DNA from: an uncultured Collinsella sp.
Lineage (GTDB): Bacteria; Actinomycetota; Coriobacteriia; Coriobacteriales; Coriobacteriaceae
DNA length: 64,000 nucleotides
Assembly: GCA_937896835.1 (NCBI GenBank)
Contig: CALBOJ010000050.1
Span: 1-64,000, forward strand
Reading direction: 5' to 3'
The notes below the pieces were generated by a model. It worked only from the letters and a program-made list of their open reading frames with translations, ran no database searches and had not been told where the DNA came from. The position numbers were made by a program, and so were the translations under genes. This document shows, piece after piece, positions 9,225 to 16,721 of the stretch. The first letter of the stretch is position 1. Each line of letters starts with the position of its first letter.

Positions 9225-9413
9225 CTGATTTGGAAACGGTCCTCGAAAGGGGACCGTTTTTTGTTTGGGCCCATTTCATGGGATTCGAACCCGCAAGGGT
9301 GCGGAGCTGAGGAAACGCGAAGCGTTTTCCAGCGCAGCACGCGAGGGCCGTAGGCCCGAAGCGAGAGCGGGCGGCGTCAGCCGCACGCGACATCCCTCAT
9401 CGCCCACCACTGA
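9207..9413 (+). repeat. direct repeat of the tRNA-Val 3' end (att-like)
   Basis: Twenty-two bases covering the tRNA-Val T-arm end, acceptor strand, CCA and four downstream bases (9207-9228) recur without change at 9392-9413. The second copy has no tRNA body in front of it. Such tail duplications are what tRNA-targeting integrases leave behind, but no integrase or cargo gene lies between the copies, which are 185 bases apart. Confidence 0.75.
9235..9263 (+). terminator. intrinsic terminator of tRNA-Val
   Basis: Arms AACGGTCC / GGACCGTT joined by a small inner stem and followed by six T residues, ten bases after the tRNA. Confidence 0.9.
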
Positions 9414-9481
9414 ATTGTTAGGCCCCCAGCGATGGAGGCCTTTCCTTTTTTCAGGCCCAGCGCATGGGATTCGAACCCACC
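9265..9481. repeat. duplicated tRNA-like fragment and palindrome-rich spacer
   Basis: A motif ending ATGGGATTCGAACCC occurs at about 9269-9291 and again at about 9457-9479; on the minus strand it looks like a tRNA T-arm. Between them lie short back-to-back palindromes (for example GGGCC-GTA-GGCCC and GCGGC-GTCA-GCCGC) and a second terminator-like hairpin near 9420-9443 (AGGCC...GGCCT followed by T-rich sequence). No complete tRNA can be folded from the fragments, so they look like remnants. No protein gene is supported here. Confidence 0.55.
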
Positions 9482-9503
9482 AGCACGTCTGTCACAAAGG
9501 CCG

Positions 9504-9720
9504 TGGCCAGAAAATGGCAAAAATGAGTACTGCTACCTTGCTTACAACATATCAAAAGATAGTATTTGCTTAAGTTACGCAACATATGTCCATTATAAGG
9601 ACTAACAATTGGATCAAAATCGTACATTCATCGCCATTTCGACTAGCTATCTGGCCTTATTAGTCCAAAATTGCTGCTACCAAATCGATAACAGTACTCA
9701 TATTTGATGTTTTTTGACCA
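9504..9720. repeat. MITE-like palindromic element
   Basis: Imperfect terminal inverted repeats of about 29 bases (9504-9532 and 9692-9720), both carrying GAGTACTG next to an A-rich stretch, enclose about 160 AT-rich bases. The interior contains TTACGCAACATATGTCCA (9575-9592), an 18-mer that recurs exactly at 42005-42022. No open reading frame of interest is present. With the preceding repeats it accounts for the gene-free stretch 9225-9836. Confidence 0.6.
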
Positions 9721-9836
9721 GCAGGTCTCCCCGCCTTAGCAAATCTAAGGCAAAACGGGCTCCAGACCGCTGAATCATGCCACATAGGGCACGTCCGCAG
9801 TCCGGAACCCGGTCAAAGTTAAGTTATTTCGCTGTG

Positions 9837-11120
9837 TTAGGCCAAAACGTCCGACAGGATCTCGATCAGACTGTCCACGTCGGATTCCTCGCAGACGAGC
9901 GGCGGCAGGAAACGCAGCGTATGAGCACCTGTAGCGTTAATCACGGCACCGGCGGCCAGCGCGCGGGCAACAATATCATGCGCGTCGCCCGCGGCATCAT
10001 CCAGATCACAGCCGAGCATCAAGCCGCGGCCACGCACCTCGGTCACGTGCGGCAGCTTGGCGAGCTTTGCCTCCATATAGGCGCCTACCTTGGCAACATG
10101 GTCGGCATAATCGCCGTGCACGAGCGCGGAGAGCGTCGCGGCACACGCCGCGATGGCCAAGCAGCTACCGCCAAAGGTCGAGCCGTGGTCGCCCGGCTTA
10201 AACACGTCGGCAATCTCCTTCTTTGCCACGACGGCACCCATGGGCACGCCATCAGCAATGCCCTTGGCAAGGCTCATGATGTCGGGTTCCACGCCATAGG
10301 TTTGGAATGCAAACGGCTTGCCGGAGCGGAAGATGCCGCACTGGACCTCGTCGGCGATAAGCACGGCGCCCACTTCGTGTGCCAGGTCGCGCGCTGCCGC
10401 CATAAACTCCTCGGTCATGGGGTGCACGCCGCTCTCACCCTGGATCGGCTCGAGCATCACGGCACAAATTTCGCTCCCCAGCTGCTTAAAGATCGCACGC
10501 AGTTCATCGATATCGTTGGGCGTGCAGGCCACAAAGCCACCCGGCAGCGGGCGGAAACTATCCTGCAGCCAATCCTGCATGGTGGCGGCAATGGTCTCGA
10601 GCGTACGGCCGTGGAAGCCGCCGCGCATGCACACGATAGTGTTGCCGCCGTTACCGGCACGTTTGGCGTACAGGCGCGCGAGCTTCATCGAGCCCTCGTT
10701 GGCCTCAGCGCCGGAGTTGGCAAAGAAGGTCTCCCAAACCTGCTCATCCGCAGCCGGGGCACCAAGAGCAGCTGCCGTGGTCTCATCGCCGGCGGCAATG
10801 GCATCGGCAAGCACGCGCGCACCATCTACGTCGTCGTTAGCAAGCTTGGACAGCAGCGCCGCGACCTGTCCGCGCTGCTCAATGTAGAAGTAATTGGAGA
10901 CATGCATGAGCTTTTTGGTCTGTGCCTCGAGCGCCGAGAGCACGGCCGGGTCACCATGACCTAGGCTGCACACGCCGATGCCGGCAAGAAAGTCGAGGTA
11001 CTCACGGCCATCGTCGCCGGTGAGCTTCATGCCGTGACCCTCGACAAACTCGACCGGAGAGCGGCCAAAGGTATGCATAACGTAATTGGATTCAAGCGAT
11101 TGCTGAGCTGCAAGTGACAT
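9837..11120 (-). CDS. argD: acetylornithine aminotransferase
   Basis: Pyridoxal-phosphate class III aminotransferase of arginine synthesis that converts N-acetylglutamate semialdehyde to N-acetylornithine. Visible features in the 427-residue protein are ANSGAEANEG, the glycine-rich RGGFHGRT, the DEVQCGIFRSG cofactor segment, and SLAKGIADGVPMGA with the PLP-binding lysine. A short insertion (AAGDETTAAALGAPAADEQ, near 110-130) is not usual for ArgD. It is the last gene of an argC-argJ-argB-argD transcription unit, 68 bases after argB. No convincing terminator follows it. Confidence 0.93.
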   Translation of the reverse strand: MSLAAQQSLESNYVMHTFGRSPVEFVEGHGMKLTGDDGREYLDFLAGIGVCSLGHGDPAVLSALEAQTKKLMHVSNYFYIEQRGQVAALLSKLANDDVDGARVLADAIAAGDETTAAALGAPAADEQVWETFFANSGAEANEGSMKLARLYAKRAGNGGNTIVCMRGGFHGRTLETIAATMQDWLQDSFRPLPGGFVACTPNDIDELRAIFKQLGSEICAVMLEPIQGESGVHPMTEEFMAAARDLAHEVGAVLIADEVQCGIFRSGKPFAFQTYGVEPDIMSLAKGIADGVPMGAVVAKKEIADVFKPGDHGSTFGGSCLAIAACAATLSALVHGDYADHVAKVGAYMEAKLAKLPHVTEVRGRGLMLGCDLDDAAGDAHDIVARALAAGAVINATGAHTLRFLPPLVCEESDVDSLIEILSDVLA

Positions 11121-11188
11121 GGAATGCCTTTCGTTGAGCGCCGGACGGCGCAGGCCTATGGGTGCAGGAATTGGGCGACTGCGGTCAG

Positions 11189-12169
11189 CTAGACCGTCTG
11201 GAGCTTCTCGACCTCGTCGAGGTTCTCGGCCAGACGCGCCGCAAAGGTCGAAAGCGGATGCGGATGCGTATCGAACTCGTAGGCCGTCTCGGTGGAATGG
11301 ATCACGGTGCCGACGCCGGCATCGGTCAGCAGCTCCAGCAGCAGCGAATGCGGCGTGGTGCCGTTGATGATGTGGGCACGAAATACGCCGCCGGCAAGCG
11401 CATCGACGGCCGCGCGCAGCTTGGGAATCATGCCCTTATCGACCTCGCCGCCGTAGAGCATCTCATTGACCTCGTCGAGCGTCAGGTTGGAGATAAGTGA
11501 ATCCTTATCGCTAAAGTCCTTGTACAGGCCGTCGACGTCGGTCAAAAAGATCGCCTTGTGCGCGTGGAGCGCTGCCGCAACGGCACCGGCGGCGGTATCG
11601 GCATTGATGTTGAAGAAACCGCCGTCCTCCCCCGCCGCGACGGTAGCGATGACGGGGATGTACTCGCTATCGAGTAAGCGCTCGATATAGTCGGTGTTAA
11701 CGTGCGTCACTTTGCCCACGCGACCGAGCTCGGGGTCGAGCGGCTCGGCGATGAGCGTGCCAGCATCGCTGCCCGACACGCCCACGGCCAGGTTGCCGTG
11801 GTGGTTGATGGCGACAACCAGCTCCTGGTTAACCTTGCCGCCCAGCACCTCGCGCACGATATCCATAGTCGCCGGCGTGGTCACGCGCTGGCCGTTCTTA
11901 AACTCGACGGGGATGTCATAGTGGCTCAGCGCCTCGTTGATAGCCTTGCCGCCGCCATGCACGATAACGGGGCGCATGCCGATGATCTTAAGCAGGACGA
12001 TGTCGCTCATCACGTCGCGACGCAGCTGCTCGTCGACCATGGCGGCTCCGCCATATTTGATAACAACCGTCTTGCCGGTCAGGTTCTTAATCCACGGCAG
12101 CGCTTCGAACAGCAGCTGCGCGGTTGCTTCGTTGGATTCGCTCGAACGACAATCGCGTGCGAATTTCAT
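11189..12169 (-). CDS. argB: acetylglutamate kinase
   Basis: Phosphorylates N-acetylglutamate in arginine synthesis. The amino-acid-kinase fold shows VIKYGGAAM with the catalytic lysine, VIVHGGGKAIN for nucleotide and substrate binding, and NINADTAAGAVA in the second half. The 326-residue protein begins at the ATG at 12169, six bases after GAGG; an upstream in-frame start at 12229 lacks a ribosome site. Its N-terminal helix before the kinase core is typical of hexameric, arginine-inhibited forms, so feedback inhibition is inferred. Confidence 0.95.
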   Translation of the reverse strand: MKFARDCRSSESNEATAQLLFEALPWIKNLTGKTVVIKYGGAAMVDEQLRRDVMSDIVLLKIIGMRPVIVHGGGKAINEALSHYDIPVEFKNGQRVTTPATMDIVREVLGGKVNQELVVAINHHGNLAVGVSGSDAGTLIAEPLDPELGRVGKVTHVNTDYIERLLDSEYIPVIATVAAGEDGGFFNINADTAAGAVAAALHAHKAIFLTDVDGLYKDFSDKDSLISNLTLDEVNEMLYGGEVDKGMIPKLRAAVDALAGGVFRAHIINGTTPHSLLLELLTDAGVGTVIHSTETAYEFDTHPHPLSTFAARLAENLDEVEKLQTV

Positions 12170-12250
12170 AGTCTGCCTCGTCTTTCGTATCGTTATCGCG
12201 CCGTGCTCCGCTGTCCGCAATCGCGGCAAGATGCGCAGCGTGCCTGGAAT

Positions 12251-13519
12251 CTAGGAACGGTAGTCGCCGTTGATGGAGATGTACTCATGCGTGAGGTCGC
12301 AGGTCCACACGGTCGTTGCCGCGTCGCCTGCGCCCAGGTCGGCCGAGATCACGATCTCGGGCGCCTCAAAACGTCGTAGAGCCTCGTCCTCGTCAAAGGG
12401 AACAGTCAGACCGTCGCGACAGACAGGCATGCCCATCATGTCGATGGAAACGTCTTCCTGATTAAACTTCACGCCGCACTTGCCAAGCGCCATGGCAACG
12501 CGGCCCCAGTTGCAGTCGTGGCCGGCGATGCAGGTCTTAACGAGCGGCGAGTTGGCAACGGCACGGGCGGCGATATCGGCCTCCTCGTCGTTAGCGGCGC
12601 CGGTAACGTTGACCGTAACAAGCTTGGATGCGCCCTCACCATCGGCGGCGATATTGCGCGCCAGGCTCTCGCACACCTCGTGCACGGCAAATGCCAACTC
12701 GTCAAAGGCATTGGAGCCCTCAACGATAGGCTCGGCATCTGCGGCAGCGGCGCCGGAGGCAAGCATGATGCAGGTGTCGTTGGTCGAGGTGTCGGAATCG
12801 ACCGTTACCTTGTTAAAGGTCTGCTTGACGGTCGAGAGCAGCAGGGCATGAAGTGCCGCAGGCTCGACGGGGGCATCGGTGGTGATAACTGCGATCATGG
12901 TGGCCATGTTGGGCATGATCATACCCGAGCCCTTGCAAATTCCGCCTACCGTATAGACGTTGCCCGCATGACCCGCAGCCTCACTGACGTAGGATACGGC
13001 GTACTCCTTGGAGTGCGTGTCGGTCGTCATGATGGCGCGAGCGGCATCGGCGCCACCGTGGGCGGAGAGCGCCTCGTAGGCAGCAGGAATGGCGGTCTCA
13101 AACGTGTCGATCGACAGAATCTGGCCAATCACACCCGTGGAGGCAACCAGAATCTGCTGGGGCTCGCAGCCGATGACCTGCGAGGCGATGTTGCACGTCT
13201 CGCGCGCGCAGGCAAGGCCCGTCTCGCCCGTGGCGGCATTCGCGTTGCCGGAGTTGATTGAAACGCCGGCGATGATGCCATAGCCCTTGCCCACACCGCC
13301 CAGGTTGGCGCGGCTCACCTGCACAGGCGCTGCGCAAAAGCGATTGGTCGTAAACACGCCGGCACCGGGACAGGGTTTATCGGGCACGACGAGCGCGTAA
13401 TCCAAGCGCTCGGGATTCTTGCGGAACCCAGCGTGGATGCCTGCAGCCTTAAAACCAGCCGCAGCCGTAACGCCACCCTCGACGGCGCGAATCTTGATAT
13501 CAAACAGCTCGGTATTCAT
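12251..13519 (-). CDS. argJ: bifunctional glutamate N-acetyltransferase / ornithine acetyltransferase
   Basis: Transfers the acetyl group from acetylornithine to glutamate and so recycles it; bifunctional forms also use acetyl-CoA. The self-cleavage site is visible in KGSGMIMPNMATMI, where the threonine becomes the nucleophile at the N-terminus of the beta subunit. The 422-residue length and the C-terminal HEYISINGDYRS are normal. GGAG lies 11 bases before the ATG at 13519. Because ArgJ supplies the cyclic pathway, neither a separate argA nor argE is needed, and none is seen here. Confidence 0.95.
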   Translation of the reverse strand: MNTELFDIKIRAVEGGVTAAAGFKAAGIHAGFRKNPERLDYALVVPDKPCPGAGVFTTNRFCAAPVQVSRANLGGVGKGYGIIAGVSINSGNANAATGETGLACARETCNIASQVIGCEPQQILVASTGVIGQILSIDTFETAIPAAYEALSAHGGADAARAIMTTDTHSKEYAVSYVSEAAGHAGNVYTVGGICKGSGMIMPNMATMIAVITTDAPVEPAALHALLLSTVKQTFNKVTVDSDTSTNDTCIMLASGAAAADAEPIVEGSNAFDELAFAVHEVCESLARNIAADGEGASKLVTVNVTGAANDEEADIAARAVANSPLVKTCIAGHDCNWGRVAMALGKCGVKFNQEDVSIDMMGMPVCRDGLTVPFDEDEALRRFEAPEIVISADLGAGDAATTVWTCDLTHEYISINGDYRS

Positions 13520-13653
13520 CGTCTTTATGACTCCTTATGTCAAACAAAAAACGGACATCGGTTGGTGCGCCATGCCAGTCGTGATCATGAAACCAGCTTA
13601 AGAGTGGCGCCCCACTCGATGCCCGACTACCAAATCGTTAACAATCGAATGTG

Positions 13654-14724
13654 CTACACCGGGCACGCCACTGTGGGCAAGCCTCGTCGCTCGTCAAAGC
13701 CAAAGACGATATTGGCGCACTGGACCGCTTGGCCCGCAGCGCCCTTGCACAGATTGTCGATGGCGCCCGTCGCCACCAGCACGCCCGCGCGCTTGTTGAG
13801 CGCGAGGCCAATCTGGGCAGCGTTGGTGCCGACGACCGAAGCCGTCTTGGGCTGCTGGCCGGCATCGAGCACGCGCACAAAAGTGCGACCGGCGTAGAAC
13901 TGCTTGTAATGGTCGACGACATCCTCAAGAGCCAGCGTGTCGAGAGCCTGCGGCGCGAGCGGCAGCGTCACCGTGGAGAGCAGACCGCGCTTGAGCGGTG
14001 CCAGGTGCGGGGTAAAGACGACGCGATCGGTCAGGCCAAGGATTTGCTCAATCTCGGGCGTGTGGCGATGCTTGCCCACGCCGTAGGCCTCCAAGTTCTC
14101 GTCGGCGCTGCAAAAATGGGTGCGGGCGTTGCAGGACTTACCGGCGCCCGTCACGCCGCTAATGGCATCGACAATCACGGGGCCGTTCTCGGCCACCCAG
14201 CCCGCGCGCACGGCGGGCGCGGCGGCAAGGCTCGTTGCGGTGGGATAGCAACCGGCGCAGGCGACCAGCACGGGTTTGCCGTCGGCATGGTCGGATGCGG
14301 CGGTCTCCAAGTCCTGGCAGAACAGCTCGGGCAGACCGAAGGCACGGGTCTTGAGCAGCTCGGGGCTCGTATGCTCGGCGGCATACCAAGCCTCAAAAAC
14401 GGACGCGTCGTTCAGACGGTAGTCGGCCGAAAGATCAAAGCAGGAGACGCCCGATGCAAGCAGCGCGGGCACCTGTGCCATGGCAGCCGTGTGCGGCACG
14501 GCCAAAAAGACCGCGTCGCAGTTCTTGAGCTCAGGGGCATCATGCGTCGTAAAGACAAGATCGCTTACGCCGGTGAAGCTCGGGTGCACCGCAGACAACG
14601 GCTGGCCGGCATCGGCGTTGGACGTAATGGCAACAAGTTCAAACTCGGGATGACCGAGCACGAGGCGAATGAGCTCGGCGCCGGCATATCCAGCCGCGCC
14701 GACGATTCCAACCTTCAAAGACAT
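13654..14724 (-). CDS. argC: N-acetyl-gamma-glutamyl-phosphate reductase
   Basis: NADPH-dependent reductase making N-acetylglutamate semialdehyde. It has the N-terminal dinucleotide fold VGIVGAAGYAGAELIRL and the catalytic cysteine in ACAGCYPTAT, in a normal 356-residue chain. AAGGAG lies six bases before the ATG at 14724. It is the first gene of the arginine operon; ArgR-type boxes lie about 90 bases upstream. About 130 bases separate it from argJ. Confidence 0.95.
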   Translation of the reverse strand: MSLKVGIVGAAGYAGAELIRLVLGHPEFELVAITSNADAGQPLSAVHPSFTGVSDLVFTTHDAPELKNCDAVFLAVPHTAAMAQVPALLASGVSCFDLSADYRLNDASVFEAWYAAEHTSPELLKTRAFGLPELFCQDLETAASDHADGKPVLVACAGCYPTATSLAAAPAVRAGWVAENGPVIVDAISGVTGAGKSCNARTHFCSADENLEAYGVGKHRHTPEIEQILGLTDRVVFTPHLAPLKRGLLSTVTLPLAPQALDTLALEDVVDHYKQFYAGRTFVRVLDAGQQPKTASVVGTNAAQIGLALNKRAGVLVATGAIDNLCKGAAGQAVQCANIVFGFDERRGLPTVACPV

Positions 14725-14810
14725 ATCAGACTCCTTGTCTGCGATTTATGCACCGATGCGCATTTCGCAACGGTCGTTATGAAGTGGGTTGAAACTTTAG
14801 CACCAAAAGA

Positions 14811-14847
14811 TGCATGAATACGTAAATGGCTTGCATATTCATGCATT
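14811..14847 (-). promoter_or_regulatory. paired ARG-box operators of argCJBD
   Basis: Two oppositely oriented copies of GCATGAATA (14811-14820 and 14836-14845), each extended by A/T-rich bases, resemble tandem ARG boxes (CATGAATA....AT.CA). Spacing and position upstream of argC fit ArgR repression. No argR gene lies in the window. A possible -35 TTGGTG and -10 TCATAA follow on the minus strand. Confidence 0.7.
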
Positions 14848-14890
14848 GAAACATTCCCGACACATTCGCTTGAAGGAATTGACAAATGGA

Positions 14891-14944
14891 GCGGGCCCCG
14901 TATTGACCGGCGCTCCTAACGGCGCCGGGCAATACGGGGCCCGC
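14891..14944. terminator. 54-base perfect palindrome between PPOX gene and argC
   Basis: Outer 15-bp arms (GCGGGCCCCGTATTG / its complement) and inner 7-bp arms (CCGGCGC / GCGCCGG) separated by single bases form one long hairpin. It is placed 38 bases after the stop of the gene at 14982. It lacks a T-run, so Rho-independent termination is uncertain; it may protect transcript 3' ends. Confidence 0.55.
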
Positions 14945-14981
14945 CCATGCGAAAACCAAGTTGTTAGGATGAGCCAGCTGG

Positions 14982-15392
14982 CTAGAGCTCGACCGGCACC
15001 CATTCGTCGTGATTGCAGATAAAAGCCTCGGGATCCTCGACGCTAAAGAAGACGAGCGTGGGGTCGTTAGGCCCCTCATAGTGCTCGCCCAGGCGCTCTA
15101 GATGCTTCCACCCAGCTTCGCGCATTTCGCCTAAAGCCCGGTCATCCAAGCCGGCACGCCCGCGCAAGATGAGCCAGCCATGGCCCGGCCACCAACTCGT
15201 GGCCTCAAAGCGCTGGTTTTGCAGCAGCTCTTGCCACACATCTTTGGTGCGCGCTGTTACAAACCACAGCTTGCCGTCCTGGATCTGCGCAAACGAAAAC
15301 GGACGCACATGAGGCTGTCCGTCAACGCTCGTCGCCAAATACCATGCCGGCACCGACGTCAGATACTCCAACACCGTATTCAATCCGTCCAT
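14982..15392 (-). CDS. pyridoxamine 5'-phosphate oxidase-fold protein
   Basis: A 136-residue split-barrel flavin-binding protein of the PPOX-like group. The characteristic WYLAT...DGQPHVRPFSFAQI....LWFVTARTKDVWQEL pattern is present. The substrate is unknown; such small proteins in anaerobes usually bind FMN or F420 and act on quinones or nitro compounds. AGGAGGACAC precedes the ATG at 15392. A paralogue lies immediately upstream on the same strand, so the pair arose by tandem duplication. An riboflavin importer follows upstream in the neighbourhood, which is suggestive but not proof of FMN use. Confidence 0.8.
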   Translation of the reverse strand: MDGLNTVLEYLTSVPAWYLATSVDGQPHVRPFSFAQIQDGKLWFVTARTKDVWQELLQNQRFEATSWWPGHGWLILRGRAGLDDRALGEMREAGWKHLERLGEHYEGPNDPTLVFFSVEDPEAFICNHDEWVPVEL

Positions 15393-15443
15393 GTGTCCTC
15401 CTGGCGCTAGCTAATTCGGAACGGGTAGTTAATTTGAGACGCG

Positions 15444-15890
15444 CTAGAGCTCCAGGCGCTCCTCGCTGCCGTCGATATCACAGAAGCGCGCGGCAATGTT
15501 GCGGACCGAAAAGAAAGCAAGGCGGCCGTCGTTGGCACTCTCGTGTTCCTCGCCGATGCCCACCATGTGCTTAAAACCCGCTTGACGCACCTTGTCGCTC
15601 GCAACTGCGTCGTCCTCAAGTGCGGCTTCGCCGGTCAATACGATCCAGCATTCCCCCGGCTTCCAGCCCGAGAGCTCAAACTTGGGATTCGCACTCAGCT
15701 CCGCCCACACATCCTTGTCGCGCGACGTGCAAAACCACAGCTTACCTTCATCGACCATGGCAAACGAAAACGGCCTCACGCGAGGCTGATGCCCGTCGGC
15801 CACATCGGTCGTGGCCAGATACCACGCCGGAATGCGCCTGAGATACGAGCAGGCGCGCTCAAGCTGAGCTGTGCGGTCGTTGTCGGTCAT
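15444..15890 (-). CDS. pyridoxamine 5'-phosphate oxidase-fold protein, paralogue
   Basis: A 148-residue PPOX-type flavoprotein paralogous to the gene at 14982-15392. Shared features are RRIPAWYLAT, the RVRPFSFAM segment, LWFCTSRDKDVWAEL and a closing GEEHESANDGRLAFFSV. The two differ mainly in a short insert. AAAGGGG precedes the ATG at 15890. It lies 30 bases downstream of ecfT in the same direction and could be read from the riboflavin-transport operon, a plausible link if it binds FMN. Confidence 0.8.
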   Translation of the reverse strand: MTDNDRTAQLERACSYLRRIPAWYLATTDVADGHQPRVRPFSFAMVDEGKLWFCTSRDKDVWAELSANPKFELSGWKPGECWIVLTGEAALEDDAVASDKVRQAGFKHMVGIGEEHESANDGRLAFFSVRNIAARFCDIDGSEERLEL

Positions 15891-15920
15891 AGGGACCCCT
15901 TTCTTGCGCTCGAATCGCGC

Positions 15921-16721
15921 CTAAACAAGTTGAAGGTTGACGACGATGACACACGCAAACAGCAGCATCGTCACCACCGCAGCCAGCGCATCCCCGCGGC
16001 GAAATGCAAGCGCATGCAGACGCGTGCGGCCCTGCTCGCCGTGATAGCAGCGTGCATCCATGGCGGCAGACAACGTCTCGGCATGACGGAACACGCCCGT
16101 GAACAGTGGAATCGCCACACTGCCGAGCATACGCACGCCGCCGAGCGGGCCACCCGTTACGCGTGCACCGCGGCTTGCCTGCGCGTCCGCCGTCTGCTTC
16201 ATCTCGGTGGCGAACTGCGGCATAAAGCGCAACGCGATGCCCATGATCATGCCGAGCTCATGCGCAGGGAGCCCCACGCGCGCAAACGGTGCGAGCAGAC
16301 GCTCAAAGCCCGCGGTGAGGTCGAGCGTAGGCGTGGTGAGCGTAATGGCGCTCATGCCGGCCATCATCAGGGTCAGGCGACACGCCATAAAGGCGGCAGA
16401 ACGCAGTGAGCCCTCGCTTATCTGCAGAAAGCCGAGCTGCCACAGGATGCGCCCACTCTGATTGGTAAACAAGTTGAGCACCGCGACCACGACGACGATT
16501 GCCAGCAGCGGCGCCATCGACGACAGAACGCGACGAGCCGGCACCCGGGACACGACATAGATCAGCACAACGAAAATTGCGACAGGGGCCAATCCGCGGA
16601 AGCCGCCGACGGTCAGCGTCGTGATCAAAAACACAAAGCCCAGGAGCAGCTTGGTGCGCGGATCCAGGCGATGGATCGCGCTATCGCTCGGATAGTAGCT
16701 GCCAAACGAAAACGCCTCCAT
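15921..16721 (-). CDS. ecfT: ECF transporter transmembrane subunit
   Basis: Integral membrane subunit coupling the two ATPases to a vitamin-binding S component. The 266-residue protein has several hydrophobic helices and the two cytoplasmic Ala-Arg coupling motifs typical of EcfT (here within ADAQASRGARVTGGP and MDARCYHGEQGRTR). The ATG at 16721 overlaps the ecfA stop as TGATG and is six bases after AGGAGGG; an in-frame TTG two codons earlier has no room for a ribosome site. It completes a ribU-ecfA-ecfT operon. Confidence 0.92.
   Translation of the reverse strand: MEAFSFGSYYPSDSAIHRLDPRTKLLLGFVFLITTLTVGGFRGLAPVAIFVVLIYVVSRVPARRVLSSMAPLLAIVVVVAVLNLFTNQSGRILWQLGFLQISEGSLRSAAFMACRLTLMMAGMSAITLTTPTLDLTAGFERLLAPFARVGLPAHELGMIMGIALRFMPQFATEMKQTADAQASRGARVTGGPLGGVRMLGSVAIPLFTGVFRHAETLSAAMDARCYHGEQGRTRLHALAFRRGDALAAVVTMLLFACVIVVNLQLV

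Noticed and set aside
9269..9479. Functional minus-strand tRNA genes
   Set aside because: Only a T-arm-like stretch is present; no acceptor pairing or anticodon arm can be formed.
9265..9573. 102-codon frame after tRNA-Val
   Set aside because: It is read through tRNA-like fragments, terminators and palindromes; such GIRTR/GFEPPA peptides are typical false genes over tRNA debris.
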